From: Lichina pygmaea
Lineage: Eukaryota > Ascomycota > Lichinomycetes > Lichinales > Lichinaceae
DNA: 64,000 nucleotides
Direction: 5' to 3'
Assembly (NCBI GenBank): GCA_963422465.1
Contig: OY730169.1
Span: 3,410,001-3,474,000 of the forward strand
Part shown: positions 54,180-64,000 of the stretch, in pieces
How the letters are laid out: every line of letters begins with the position of its first letter
Position numbering within the stretch: position 1 is the stretch's first letter
Translations under genes and position numbers: made by a program
The notes under the pieces: generated by a model
What the model was told of the DNA's origin: nothing
Seen by the model: only the letters and a program-made list of their open reading frames with translations
Databases searched by the model: none

Positions 54180-54185
54180 CTGTCA

Positions 54186-56465
54186 TCATCGTTCTCGGCC
54201 TCTTCTAGTCCACGGATTTTGAAGCTTTGTAAACGAGAGGCCGCGCTTGACGTGTGCCATCTCCATGCCGCCGGCGCGCCGCTCCTCGTCCGAGGGCGGA
54301 GGCCGGGAGGCGGTGATGGTGGTGGTGCGACGAGGGCCGAAGCGCTGGTCGCCGTCCTCGTAGCGGTCCTTGAAGCGAAGATAGGTGGGTGGGCGCGGGC
54401 GGCCGAGGACGACGGCAACGTTCTGGAGCAGACTGGGCTGGCGGAAGGGACGGTGGCGCTCGCGCTTGGGGAACTTGTGCGAGTTGAGATACTCGCGCGT
54501 GGTCTCGCCCTTGGCGATGAGCAGCGAGTGGTAGGCCAAGAGCGCGCACGTGTACGGCGTCGCGAGCACGGCGTAGACGACCAAGGCCATGGGCACGCGC
54601 AGTCGGTCGGCCGCGCCGCCGAACGTGGTCCGCTCGCGCGACCGGTACAGCAGCACGTGGCCGAGGCTCGCGCCGCACAGGAACAGGCCGAGCAGCGTCG
54701 TCGACGACACGAAGGTGAAGAAGTACCGGTAGTTGCGTCGGCCGACGCAGTTGTTGAGCCACACGCAGTGGTGGTCCTGCGTCTCGATGCAGCTGTCGCA
54801 CACGCGGCAGTGGTGCGCCCTTGGCGGACGCCACAGGTTGCAGCTCTTGCAGTACTTGGTCGGCACCTCCATGGCGCCGTTCGTGTCTCGGGCGGATTTG
54901 ATGATGGTCCAGGTGGTCGTGGGAGGGCCGAGGGCCAGAGGATCTTGATGGGCCGGCGTTGGAGCAAACGGATGGAGATTGCGTGGTAGGATCTGCGGTA
55001 AAGTCAAAGTCAGGAGAGGGCTGTCCGTGTGCGTGTCGAAAAGCCAAAGGATGCAAGAACATACCCCCGGATCGGAAAAGGACGCGTGAACGAACGACGA
55101 TACGCTGATGAGAAAGAGATAGCCGAAAAGGAGTGGAATCGCAGGCGAGATGTTGCGCCACAGCCAGGGCGCCCTATGCGGACAAGAGAGGTCAGCGAGT
55201 GCATCGTTCGATTCGATTCGGCGACCCGAGTCAACGTACGAGTATGCAAAGAACAAGACAGAGGGCACGATGACAATGAGGGCGGTGGCGACGTTGATCG
55301 GCCGGTCTCTGGTGTTGTGCAGTCGGCCGCGCCAGCAGAAGGACCGGTTGCCGGTGAAGTACTCGAAGTTGCTGCCCGGCTTCTTCTGCTTTCGGGGTAG
55401 CTCCGACTTGATCGGGTTCGACACTGGCGAGGAAGCCGTGGACGGTAGCACCTCGTGGCCCTGTCGGTCGTCGCCGTGGCTGTTCTTGTTGTTGCTGCCG
55501 TCGGTGTTCGCCCGCAGGCCCCCCGCGCTGCCGCGTAGCTTCGAGCGCAGGTTCGTGGGCGGCACCCTCTGGTCGGGCGGCGGCGGCGGAGCGTTCACGG
55601 CCCGGGCGTGGTCGGTCGCGTCGACGGCCGAGCCCAGGTTCGCCGACCGGTCGTGGAGCGGCGTGACGCTGTCGGTCAGGCTCCGCACCGTCCTGTTGCC
55701 CACGACGCTGCCGCCCGTCGGCGGTTGGTACTGGCCGTCGTGCTCGGTCATCTCGGTGTCCCGCGACGGCGGCGGGAACTCCTCCTGCTCCTGCAGGGCC
55801 GGGGACCCCAGCTGTACGACCGAGTGAGAGCCGTAGCTGTAGCGGTTCGCGTTGCTCCCGACCTCGCTGAAGCCGTCGTCGCTGGCGGCGGTGTGGCCCG
55901 ACCTCTGGTGTCTGACGGCACGCTGCGCCTGCAGTCGCTGCGAGCTCATGGGACGGAAGAAGGCGTGGGACGTCAAGGACGGCACGTGTGTCTTGCTGGC
56001 CGCGCTGTGAGGTCTGCTGACGATGCTCTGAGGCCTGCCGGCGCCGGACGAGGTGACGCTCCCCGGCGTGCCCGTCCGCGACACCGGCGCGTGGCCGGCG
56101 CCGAGATGGCTGCGTCGCGACGGCGGACGCTGCGACAACCACGTCCCCCGCTGACTGAAGGTGTCGGCGGTAGAGCTTGGCCGGCGAGACGCATCGACGC
56201 TGGGGTCCGGTGCCGAGGGCAGCGACGATCCTCCGAGTCGTGACATCGCTCTTCGCGGCGTCTCATCACCGTATGCGCCAAAGTTGCTGCCGTTGTCGTC
56301 TTCCTCCGACGGCACGTCGGTCAGCCTCGAGGAGACGACGCTGTCGTCGGCATCGGGCTCTGCGAGATAGGACGTCGTATGACTGGACGGAGACGACGAC
56401 GACGGGTCAGCACCGTTTCAGCAGTTCCTTCGGCGGGGCCCACGTCGGCGGCCATACTCAGCCAT
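54186..56465 (-). CDS. Palmitoyltransferase Erf2 (DHHC type)
   Basis: The catalytic subunit of the Ras palmitoyltransferase at the ER. Exons 56465-56458 (8 nt, ATG GCT GA), 56382-55240, 55173-55065 and 54992-54186 give 688 residues. The 66- and 72-nt introns are in frame, so an unspliced frame also looks open, but their removal restores FAYSAPWLWRNISPAIPLLFGYLF and SFSDPG-ILPRNLHPF of the family. The Cys-rich DHHC domain runs KYCKSCNLWRPPRAHHC...CIETQDHHCVWLNNCVGRRNYRYFF, followed by two more membrane spans, making four in all with two before the domain. The first 300 residues are disordered, Ser/Arg/Pro-rich. Erf2 usually needs the partner Erf4, which is not in this window. The frame is also open from a GTG at 56315, but the ATG plus 75-nt intron (GTATGG, CTGAC branch, CCAG) explains the start. 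Confidence 0.9.
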
Positions 56466-58128
56466 TCCGGAGGATTCTCATAAGGCAGCCAACCGGGCAC
56501 CGAATCAACTTCATGCAGTATCCTGACACCGCTCTCACGCGCAGGCAGCCGGAAGACCGACGTTAGCCTGAAGGGGCAACAGACATCAAGACGCGTGAGT
56601 CTGAATGGGACAGAGCGAGCGCAGTCGACTGAGGGGTTCCTGAAACCCGGCAACGGTACCACCGCTCTCTCCCTTGGCGCTGCGTCGCGACAACAGATGG
56701 GACGAAAAAGGGAGCGACGGCGGCGCGGATGGCCTCGCTCGATGGCGGAGCAAACAGGGATCGTGGACCCTGGTCCTGTTCTGTGTAACGCGGCGCTGCA
56801 CCGCTGCCCTCCTGCCCTTGGGCTGTGCTGTGCTGTGCTGTGCTGTGCTGTGCTGCTGCAGTAGCACAAGTCGCACAGGGGTCGTCACCTCGACCGGCCG
56901 ATATCAAATCTGGAACACCGGAGGCGAAGGATCTTTTCTCGTCACTTTGATCTTCACTCTGCAGGCCGAATGTCTCTAACATCTCCTTGAGATTCCAATC
57001 TGTGCTTCCGTCCTTCCGTCCTTCCGTCATTCCGTCCTCCCTTCCTTCCCGCTGTCCTTTCCCTTTCCCTTCCGTGAAATCTCGCGCCGTCGGCGCAAAA
57101 GGTCCGCCGCAAAAGGGGGAGCCGGGCCCGGCCATGCTTTTCCACGAGTACTTTTACGACGCCGCAAGATGCGCGGCCGCGCTGGTATCCCCCTGACTAC
57201 GCCGAATTTGGCCCGACTCACGAAGGGAAGCAGCAGCACGATGACATGCCGTCCGTCCTCCGACGGCGCGGCCAAGAAGCAACCTACGACTAAACTTGGC
57301 CACGGCAAGTACTCTGATGCTTAGTCACTGAGTCGGAACCAAGTCACGATCCAGCCAGCGCTCGTAGTACGGAAGTAGGTTCGATGTCGATGAATAAGCA
57401 CACTGGGCAAGGACAGCGAGTACGAGGGGTACATGAATACTTACTCGTCGTGTGGGTACGTACTACGTACCAGGACGACTAGCTCTCTTCTCTGGTCTAT
57501 GTCTTTGAAAAAACTAGACCAGTTCAACCTAGCACACCAACTCTTGTCAGCAACCACAACATCTCTCTGATTCTTATTTTCTCTAGACACTACATATTCC
57601 TTATGATATTTCTCTAGTCTTACCCAAGTCTCGGTTTTTATTCCTTCAAAGGTTTTCTGAGAAAACAAGCATGTATCTAGAAGTTCTGCACGGCTCACCA
57701 GCCAAATCAGAGTAAGAATAAAATAAAATAAAATAAAAACGACTAGCTCAATATTCACGTAACCCGGGCGCCTCTCACTTGGGCATGCCGATGGTCGTCC
57801 CAGGCGCAGCCCTATTTCTTCTTAAGAGTAGTCATACTCGTACATACGTACTGCCCAGATATCTTCGAGTTCAAGGTGGTCCATTGTGACATTGGTGGAA
57901 GTAGATGGCATAGCATGGAGAAGAGAGCGGAGGCTTCCAACATGGGAAGTAGTGGCACGTATGGCTAGTAATGCTGCAGACGCATCTCCTGTAAGCAACT
58001 AACACGTGCTGGAGAAACACTATACCGATACAGCCGGTCATCCACTACGCCGACAACATCCACCAGATCTCCGCCTTCGCCGCTCACTCTCCTCCTCCTC
58101 CCAGCCTTGACGTTCCTGATAGCGCCAT
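56466..58128. other. Intergenic region upstream of Erf2
   Basis: No gene recognised. It contains the Erf2 promoter, a pentamer run (GTGCT)n at 56823-56855 and an AAAAT pentamer run at about 57713-57737. TCCGTCCTTCC words recur at 57005-57060, and GTAC words at 57366-57470, including GTACGGAAGTA at 57368. Long minus-strand frames over 56563-57135 are GC-rich and unlike known proteins. Confidence 0.45.
56823..56855 (+). repeat. (GTGCT)n pentanucleotide repeat
   Basis: About six perfect GTGCT units in non-coding sequence 360 bp upstream of the Erf2 start. Confidence 0.9.
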
Positions 58129-58859
58129 TCACCAATCGTCCTTGCCGTATTTGTTGAACTTGTCGTGTAAGCGCTGGATGACCCCCAATCAGTCAGCCAA
58201 CGTCCGAGTGGCAATGCTCCCCACATTGTAATCCCTATAGACATCTGGGTCCGAGAAGCGGGCTCCCCTGTCAAGTCCGTGGCAGGAATACGTACTTTTG
58301 GCATGGTAACGGGGCCTATGATAACACTGTTCAGAGCACTGGGGGCGTCCATGGGCTCGGCCTTCTTGTTGCCGCCCGGATGGTACTTGTACTTGGACAC
58401 TCGCTCCGAATCCTCGTGGCCCCGCTGCCACGGCATGCTGTTCGGCGCGATTTCCACCTTCTCCTGGGACGTTGCAGAGGTCGGCCTGCTGCCTGTGAGA
58501 TATCATCGCATTTAGCAAGCGCCCCGTTGCAGCTTCATTGTTCTCTCGCCGGAACTCAGAGCGATGTGAGACTGTAGGCCATCTCGGACGGGGACTGGGG
58601 ATGGTTCCTCACTCAGGTTGTAACCTGCCAATATAGCCGCGCCACCCATGACGCAAAGCAGTAGCTACGGGCGATATGGTCAGCCTAGCTTCTCGTCTCT
58701 CTCTATTGAGCTCCATGATAGAGGCGCCTTTACGTAGAGCTCAGGGTTCTTCTTGGCCTCCCGCTTGAGGGCTGTGCTCCCTGCCGACTTGGTCTCCAAA
58801 GTGGCTGAATTTCCGCTCTGCGCGAGGCGCCTCGCGCTTTGTCGAAACGCGCCGAACAT
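58129..58859 (-). CDS. Small single-pass, probably mitochondrial, conserved protein
   Basis: Four exons, 58859-58734, 58664-58613, 58492-58296 and 58173-58129, give 139 residues; introns are 69, 120 and 122 nt. The N-terminus MFGAFRQSARRLAQSGNSA is Arg/Ser/Ala-rich without acids, like a mitochondrial presequence. NPELY-LLLCVMGGAAILAGYNLS gives one membrane span, assembled across a splice junction. The C-terminal half (NSMPWQRG, KYKYHPGGNKK, DAPSALNSVIIGPVTMPK, LHDKFNKYGKDDW) is the kind of small conserved block I recall from uncharacterised fungal proteins. The inner-membrane location is an inference. No enzymatic motif is visible. Divergent from the GT8 gene, with 321 bp between start codons. 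Confidence 0.72.
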
Positions 58860-59180
58860 GTTGATGGGCTGTCAGTTGCTGGCAGATGGAGATGTGTTGT
58901 TGTGTCGTTGTTCTGTCGTTGCTTCGATTGGGGTGACGACAGGCCCGTCACGTGCAAGGCACGTGGACTGAGTAGCGGTCCGGTACGTACTCTGTACCTT
59001 CGTACTTGGGGCTAGTGTCCGAAGTCATATGATATTGAGCAATCGCACTCGTAAATTGAAATTAGCAAGTCCAAGCTGAGACGGTACAATCAGAGGAGGT
59101 CACGTTGAGGGGCAGTGGGGGCACAGCCCAACTGTCCATGCCGGCGTCAGAAAGTATCGCTGTAGGTGTCTCAACACAAC
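58860..59180. promoter_or_regulatory. Divergent promoter region (321 bp)
   Basis: This spacer between two divergent start codons must serve both the small membrane protein and the GT8 gene. It contains GGTACGTACTCTGTACC (58980-58998) and CGTAC words, with no TATA box seen. Confidence 0.45.
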
Positions 59181-60731
59181 ATGACGGAAGAAGGAGGAAT
59201 ACGGTACTGGAGGCGCTGGTGCTCGAGCCATCCGCGGTTACCTCAAGAGATCCGAATCCCCGTTCGCAGTTCTTCCATCTCGATGAGCGGACGCGCTCTT
59301 GATCAAGGCATCTGGCTTCACCGTCGAGTGCTGGCGCCAAGGCTCAACCAAGCTGGGATGCGCTTCCTTCGAGGTCCTCGAGGTCGGACTGACGTCCTGG
59401 CTGTCGTCGTGTTCCTGGTCTTCACTGGTCTGTTGGCTGCGTTCCAGTCTTACGGTGGCTTTTGGCAGAGGTCAGCCATCGAATCTGAGCAACGCGAAGA
59501 AGACGGCTTTGCCTACGTCTTCTACGCCACCGAGGACAACTATGCCTGCTCCGCGCTGGTCAACATCTACCGTCTCCAGGACATCCTACACGTGCAGCAC
59601 CGAATAGTCGTCCTCGTCTCCCCGCTTCTCTCGGGAATTTACGTCGACGCCTTCCATGGCCGGAACGTGACCGTCATCCCTCACGAGCCGCCACCGCTGG
59701 CCGACGGGTCGATCGAGTATTATCGCGACGTCCTTCTCAAACTGGTTTCGTTCAGGCTGCATCACGTGGTTCCTTCGTTGAAGCGGATTCTCGTCCTGGA
59801 CTCCGACCAGCTGATCCTGCAGAATCTCGATTCCCTGTTCCAGCTGCCCCACGTCAACCTCGCCGCGCCGCGAGCCTACTGGATTTCGAAGGACTCAATA
59901 TGCTCGGCCTTTATGCTAGTCGAACTGTCCGACCGTCTGGCGGACCGCATGGAGTCGGGCCTCATGGGCATCCACCCAGACGAATACGACATGGACCTTG
60001 TCAACCGGTTGCTGGGAGAGGAGGTCATGATGTTGCCGGGGCACTATGTCACCCTCAACAGCCACTGGGAAGCGTGGGATCTGCCAAAGTGGTACACCGG
60101 ACGCAGCGCGTCAGAACCAGTCGAGATGACGGCTGACGGACAACAAGAAACAGAAGGCGGAGATGTGCAGAAAGGCCCAAATGTGACGGACCCCGATGTG
60201 GGCCTTGATCCAGGTGTCGCGAAGGATATCGAAGAACGGAAAGAGCTGGCGAAAGACCTCACGGCCCTGTACGCACAAGCCGAGGTGCTGCACTTTACGG
60301 CGCTGGGAAAGCCGTGGACTTACTCAGAAGAACTCGTGGCTCAGCTCCGTCCAGATGCGCATCCCCTTTTCCGGGAGCAATTTGCCACGTGGGGTTCCAC
60401 GGCGCAGCTGGTATGTCCGAACTGGGTGGCAGCAAACTACACCGTTCCAGCAGTCAATGTGGCGGAGATCGAGGCGCCAACGGCAGAGCAGCCTCCGGTG
60501 AAATCCGACATGCAGAGCCTGCCGAACACTGAGGCTGCTCCACTCACGATCCCACCCTTTGATACGGAAGAGCATTCAAAAGTTGACGCTCCGTCGTCTG
60601 CCCTTTCATCTGCCGGCTCTGAGCAGGGGCTTCCACAACCCGATGCCTCTCCGCCTGCCGCGGCAGATGCCGATGTTGGAGAGACAGCTGCACCTCCCCC
60701 GCTGAACGACTCCACGGCAGCCGCACCCTGA
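59181..60731 (+). CDS. GNT1-like N-acetylglucosaminyltransferase (GT8)
   Basis: A single-exon, 516-residue type II membrane glycosyltransferase. After an N-terminal segment, TDVLAVVVFLVFTGLLAAF (about residues 70-88) is the signal anchor for the Golgi lumen. The catalytic domain has YVFYATEDNYACSALVNIYRL, the metal/nucleotide motif LVLDSDQL (Asp207-x-Asp209), APRAYWISKD, YDMDLVN and LPGHYVTLNSHWEAWDLPKWY. This is the pattern of fungal Gnt1-like GT8 proteins, related to glycogenin folds. From about residue 310 a charged linker leads to HFTALGKPWTYSEE and W-containing segments, then a Ser/Pro/Ala-rich tail of 90 residues. The frame is open to a GTG at 59166; the first ATG is 59181, and 59283 (MSGRALDQ) is an alternative closer to the anchor. 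Donor UDP-GlcNAc is by family analogy only. Confidence 0.83.
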   Translation: MTEEGGIRYWRRWCSSHPRLPQEIRIPVRSSSISMSGRALDQGIWLHRRVLAPRLNQAGMRFLRGPRGRTDVLAVVVFLVFTGLLAAFQSYGGFWQRSAIESEQREEDGFAYVFYATEDNYACSALVNIYRLQDILHVQHRIVVLVSPLLSGIYVDAFHGRNVTVIPHEPPPLADGSIEYYRDVLLKLVSFRLHHVVPSLKRILVLDSDQLILQNLDSLFQLPHVNLAAPRAYWISKDSICSAFMLVELSDRLADRMESGLMGIHPDEYDMDLVNRLLGEEVMMLPGHYVTLNSHWEAWDLPKWYTGRSASEPVEMTADGQQETEGGDVQKGPNVTDPDVGLDPGVAKDIEERKELAKDLTALYAQAEVLHFTALGKPWTYSEELVAQLRPDAHPLFREQFATWGSTAQLVCPNWVAANYTVPAVNVAEIEAPTAEQPPVKSDMQSLPNTEAAPLTIPPFDTEEHSKVDAPSSALSSAGSEQGLPQPDASPPAAADADVGETAAPPPLNDSTAAAP

Positions 60732-61120
60732 ACGGTCTCGCCTCCCAGGTGTCTGCAATCTCGTGAGATGGCGTCCTTTTGCTGAAAAGGATGTGGCATG
60801 TCCATGTGATATGGTCAAAGGAGCGTGGACCTTTGATCTAGCACCTTCTCTGCCAAGGGACTCGTCATATTGACATCCGCGCTAGCGGCACGGCTGCTTG
60901 ACCACACATGTAAGTCACATAACAGCAGGCCTCGGCGCCAGCAAGACGAGAACTGACTTGAACCAGTTGGATACAATCGTTCCCGAGCGGTATCATCCCC
61001 TCGAGGCGTGATCCCCACGCAGGATCATCTCCATGCGGTGTTAAGCCGCGTGGTATCATCCGCAGTCCCCATAGGGTTGGACATGATCAATCTGAAATGT
61101 GCGAAGCAAGGCAATATCAA

Positions 61121-61280
61121 TGCCACGGTCCACTCCTACCACGGTCCGCTCCTGTGATGGTCCATTTCTGCCACAGTCCATTCCTATGACGATCGACTCC
61201 TGCCACAGTACATTGTTGCCAAGCTCCACTCCCGCGACAGTCCAAATCCGTGATGGTCCATACCTGCCACGCTTCACTCG
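61121..61280 (+). repeat. Ten units of a 16-bp minisatellite
   Basis: Ten consecutive 16-bp units in exact register with consensus TGCCACGGTCCACTCC. Units differ at 2-6 positions but there is no indel, so the array length is exactly 160 bp. It lies 390 bp after the GT8 stop codon. Confidence 0.92.
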
Positions 61281-61761
61281 GACGATAATCCACAGGCTAC
61301 CGTACTCGCCCCAGGGACCAAAAGGGAGAACAAGAAGACTTTCCACGACGTGCCCAAGACAAAAGACTACTTCTCGTACCTGGTCTATCCCATCAATCGC
61401 CCCCTCGTCAGATCTCGAGCATGTACAGTACATAGCTAGTTCCCTCACAGTGGATACTTGTACAGTACCAGTGTATATTCGTACATTACCAGAGTACTAG
61501 CATATTCGTACAGTGCCAGCGTATATCGAGTCCATACCCAAGCCCCACTCTTCTGACCATCCTACCCTCATTTCAGTCCCCTCCGTACCTCTGCAATCAC
61601 CCCTCGGACCCCTCTGGGACACTTGAAAACAATCCCTGCGTAGACAGTGACAACAGTGTCTCTGCCTCGAGAATAACAACGGGTCATTTCTCTCCCTGGA
61701 CTTGTATTTTGACAGTACCTTCCCATACTTCCGTATCTCTTTAGTCCCACCCTGGACCACG

Positions 61762-61785
61762 CCCCCCCCCCCCCCCCCCCCCCCC
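61762..61785 (+). repeat. C24 homopolymer
   Basis: Twenty-four cytosines in a row in non-coding sequence. The length is likely to vary and may be an assembly approximation. Confidence 0.9.
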
Positions 61786-62729
61786 GGACCTTCCCTCTTT
61801 CCGCCTCGGACGGTAACGTAAGACACTGCCCCGGACAGGCAGTGACAGCGCCCAAACGCTCTCTCTCCCTCGACCCCCCCCCGGTTCCGATCATCCCATC
61901 TCGTCACATCACATCACATCCCCGTCATCCCATCTACTGTAGTACGTCCCGTAATTACACCCTGGCGTAACTTACGGATGTAAGCTTATACGGTGCATAC
62001 GTACGGTACCGAAGAACGAGTGTCTTACTCCGTCACCGGTCGGTCTAACCCAAGACGAAAGGAAGAGCCATTGCCATGTGGTAAGCTGCCGGGTCTGGAG
62101 CCGGCGGTTGGAAATCGGGATGGGATGGATGCGTGTAGCAAGTGGGAAGAGGATGAGGGTGAGGATGCCGGGGATGACGGGGATGGAGATGATGAAGATG
62201 AGGGAAATGATGAGCGTGAGGGGGAACGGGGATGGAGATGATGGAGATGAGGATGAAGATGGGGTTCTTGAACCGGAAGATGACGAGGATGGATCTCGAA
62301 TGCGATCACAGATCCGAAGACAGACAAAAGTGTTCCCCTCGAGGTCTTGATCAAGGGGTCGTGATGTCTGTAGTGATGAGTGTTCTGATTGAATGACTGA
62401 GTGACTAGCCTACTATAGCCACTTCGAAAAACCACGACTTTCACGACCACACAATCTCTTCATCGTTCCACCACCCCTTGACCATTTCAGGCTCGCATCC
62501 ACCGCCGACATGTATCCAACAACCCCGCATCCCCCCACCAACACCGATCCACCGCCAACACCTATCCTAGAGCCGAGATAGAGGAGATGAGATGGAGGAA
62601 TCGTGTCCATAGACCGGCCGAGGATGAACGCTGAGAAAAAGCGGGGGTGGATGTGAAGCAGAGAACAGCCGCGCCGCGAGACCTCCCCGCGAGAACCCCC
62701 ACCATAACAATAAGCGGAAAACTTCTGCC

Positions 62730-64000
62730 CTATATGGACGTCTCCGCCCGAGACAGACCCGGGTGAGGGCCACGCACGTAGTGACTTCGGGATCGAGGAG
62801 GCGCAGCGTCGCGATAGACCGCCTCGGTCGTCCGACGCGAGTCCGACCACTGGATGTCCTCCGATCTGATGGGCCGTCGGTACTGGATTTCGCCGTACAG
62901 CTCCCCGCGGGTGTAGCTGCCACCGCTCTCGCCACGGGCCGTCGACGGCAAAGGCGACAGACGCGACGACGAAGACCGTGCGTGCGCCGGCTCGCGTCGG
63001 TTGTAATGTGCCGGCTCGCCCACGTCCTTGTGCGAGCTGTACACGTACGAGTACGTCCGGACGGGCGAGGTCCTCGCCGTCGTCGGCGACGATCCTCGCG
63101 CCAACGTCGAACGTGGGACCGATGCGACTGACTGCTCCTCCGACGAGCGGCGGCCGCGACCGTGCGGCGACACGCTGCGCTCGCGACGGACGTGGTCGTA
63201 GTCGACGTCCGTTTCGACCGTCACGTTGCGGTGTCGGCCGTGGTCGTAGTCAACCTCGGGCTCGACCGCCACTTTTCGATGGCGGACGTGGTCGTAGTCG
63301 ACGTCCGGTTCGACCGTCAGGTTGCGGTGTCGGCTCGAGTGCGTGGCGTACTTGGGCTGGGCGTCCTCGACGTGGATGTAGCGGCCGCTCGGCGACGGCG
63401 TCGGCGTCAGCTCCGGCTGCGGCGTCTCGGGCGTGCCGGGGCTCGAGTAGCCCGAGTCGTGCTCGACCACGGTCGTCTTCAGTCTGGACGGTGCGACGAT
63501 GTAGGGGTCCCGGCGCCGCGACGAGGAAGGGGGAGCGGAGGGATAGCCCTTTTCCGGCATCGGCATGGTCGACGATCGCGGCATCGGTGGAGGCTCAGGA
63601 CGCGACTCGCGCGGAGATTGCAACGTCGCCGACCGAAGCTGCGACGACACACGAGGGGACGAAGACGACGGGGCCGGCGGGATGCGTATGCCGGAAGGCG
63701 ACGACACCGACGTCGGCATGCTCGGGACCGGCCGCGACACTCTCGGCGACTCGTACGAGACCGGCTCGACGACGTCGGCGTAGTCCCGCGAGTCCTTGCG
63801 CGACGGCTTCGACCGTCGCGAGCTGCGGTCGCGGTCGCGGTCCCTGTCCCTGTCGGGGCCCCGACGGGCCGCGGACGAGCGTCTCGGGGTGTCGACCTCA
63901 GCGGTCGCTGCGGTCGGCGATTGAAAGTCGTCCGGGAAGTGGTACTTTGACATGTACTCCTTCGCGCTCGACAGCTTCCGGTACGTCTCGTGCGCCGACT
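62730..64000 (-). CDS. Disordered Arg/Ser/Pro-rich protein, 3' part (runs off the window)
   Basis: The frame is open from the right edge (about 63998, SAHETYRKLSSAKEYM) to a TAG at 62730-62732; the true start lies beyond the window. Visible residues are almost wholly low complexity: an RDRDRDRDRSSRRSK stretch, many Ser-Pro pairs, and proline-rich segments. Three tandem 16-residue units with core VEPDVDYDH (63188-63333) stand out. The end reads GELYGEIQYRRP...GPHPGLSRAETSI. No catalytic motif is visible. An ATG inside the frame at 63953 (MSKYHFPDDF) is an unlikely start because coding-like sequence continues upstream. I cannot name the family. Confidence 0.6.
   Translation of the reverse strand, partial: SAHETYRKLSSAKEYMSKYHFPDDFQSPTAATAEVDTPRRSSAARRGPDRDRDRDRDRSSRRSKPSRKDSRDYADVVEPVSYESPRVSRPVPSMPTSVSSPSGIRIPPAPSSSSPRVSSQLRSATLQSPRESRPEPPPMPRSSTMPMPEKGYPSAPPSSSRRRDPYIVAPSRLKTTVVEHDSGYSSPGTPETPQPELTPTPSPSGRYIHVEDAQPKYATHSSRHRNLTVEPDVDYDHVRHRKVAVEPEVDYDHGRHRNVTVETDVDYDHVRRERSVSPHGRGRRSSEEQSVASVPRSTLARGSSPTTARTSPVRTYSYVYSSHKDVGEPAHYNRREPAHARSSSSRLSPLPSTARGESGGSYTRGELYGEIQYRRPIRSEDIQWSDSRRTTEAVYRDAAPPRSRSHYVRGPHPGLSRAETSI
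63188..63333 (-). repeat. Three 48-bp units coding VEPDVDYDH repeats
   Basis: Within the partial right-edge gene, units RHRNLTVEPDVDYDHV, RHRKVAVEPEVDYDHG and RHRNVTVETDVDYDHV follow each other without a gap. Confidence 0.9.

Larger units (their letters stand above)
51253..54185. other. Gene-poor region with purine-rich end
   Basis: About 2.9 kb without a supported gene. A GTAC-rich stretch lies near 51900-51920 and 52040. Two TATAAAG boxes stand at 53076 and 53094 with no convincing ORF after them. From about 53450 to 54180 the plus strand is purine-rich and ends in a long GA microsatellite. The right end contains the 3' untranslated region of the Erf2 gene. Confidence 0.45.
60732..62729. 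other. Intergenic region with minisatellite and poly-C
   Basis: No supported gene in 2.0 kb. Features: GATCATC-type imperfect repeats at about 60985-61055, an exact-register 16-bp minisatellite at 61121-61280, GTACAGTACCAG-like repeats at 61450-61525, a C24 homopolymer, and a GA/GAT-rich stretch at 62145-62285. Confidence 0.5.

Noticed and set aside
54008-54967. Ser/Arg/Ala-rich frame overlapping the Erf2 DHHC exon
   Set aside because: Shadow of the Erf2 coding frame on the same strand; ends in SLSLSL from the GA microsatellite.
56563-57135. 190-codon minus-strand frame upstream of Erf2
   Set aside because: Composed of simple-sequence translations (HSTAQHSTAQ from the GTGCT pentamer) with no family resemblance.
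62025-62450. 141-codon minus-strand His/Ser/Pro-rich frame
   Set aside because: Antisense of a GA/GAT-rich tract; low complexity only.

Overview
This is nuclear DNA of a filamentous ascomycete, most likely a Sordariomycete. Genes are split by short introns (mostly 46-125 nt, one of 227 nt) with GT..CTRAC..AG signals. The products are typical of Pezizomycotina: GNT1-type GT8, GT32, Erf2, Are1/2, Opi3, Apl4, fungal Med15, a rhodopsin-domain (PTH11-like) membrane protein and an esterase-NACHT-ankyrin NLR. All exon maps were read by eye from frame changes and splice signals and are models; the sequence identities are from family knowledge, not from a search.

Layout. 1-5.9 kb: an omega-like GST (minus) between gene-poor stretches. 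5.9-8.1 kb: a GT32-like type II glycosyltransferase. 9.9-10.8 kb: a four-exon six-cysteine protein. 11.5-17.4 kb: divergent AP-1 gamma adaptin and sterol O-acyltransferase. 19.0-21.4 kb: an LMBR1-type membrane protein. 25.2-31.2 kb: a giant glutamine-rich Mediator subunit 15. 32.6-43.7 kb: an NLR gene with about 27 near-identical 34-residue ankyrin repeats, cut by a chromovirus-type Ty3/Gypsy LTR element with intact 5-bp target duplications. 43.7-46.7 kb: repeat-rich relic sequence. 46.8-47.8 kb: a five-exon Opi3 phospholipid methyltransferase. 49.9-51.3 kb: a rhodopsin-domain membrane protein. 54.2-56.5 kb: the Ras palmitoyltransferase Erf2. 58.1-58.9 kb: a small single-pass, probably mitochondrial, protein. 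59.2-60.7 kb: a GNT1-like GT8 enzyme. 62.7 kb to the right edge: the 3' part of a disordered basic/serine-rich protein.

The housekeeping genes mostly concern membranes and secretion: Golgi sorting, sterol esterification, phosphatidylcholine synthesis, protein palmitoylation and glycosylation. They are not an operon or a metabolite cluster. The accessory part is the NLR locus at 32-46 kb, with an internally recombining recognition domain and a recent retroelement insertion.

The long intergenic stretches are unusually rich in GTAC tetramers and carry many copies of an imperfect palindrome around TACGGAAGTAC. No listed feature explains this. It and the NLR locus are the two most interesting signals here. 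No tRNA, rRNA or CRISPR array was seen.
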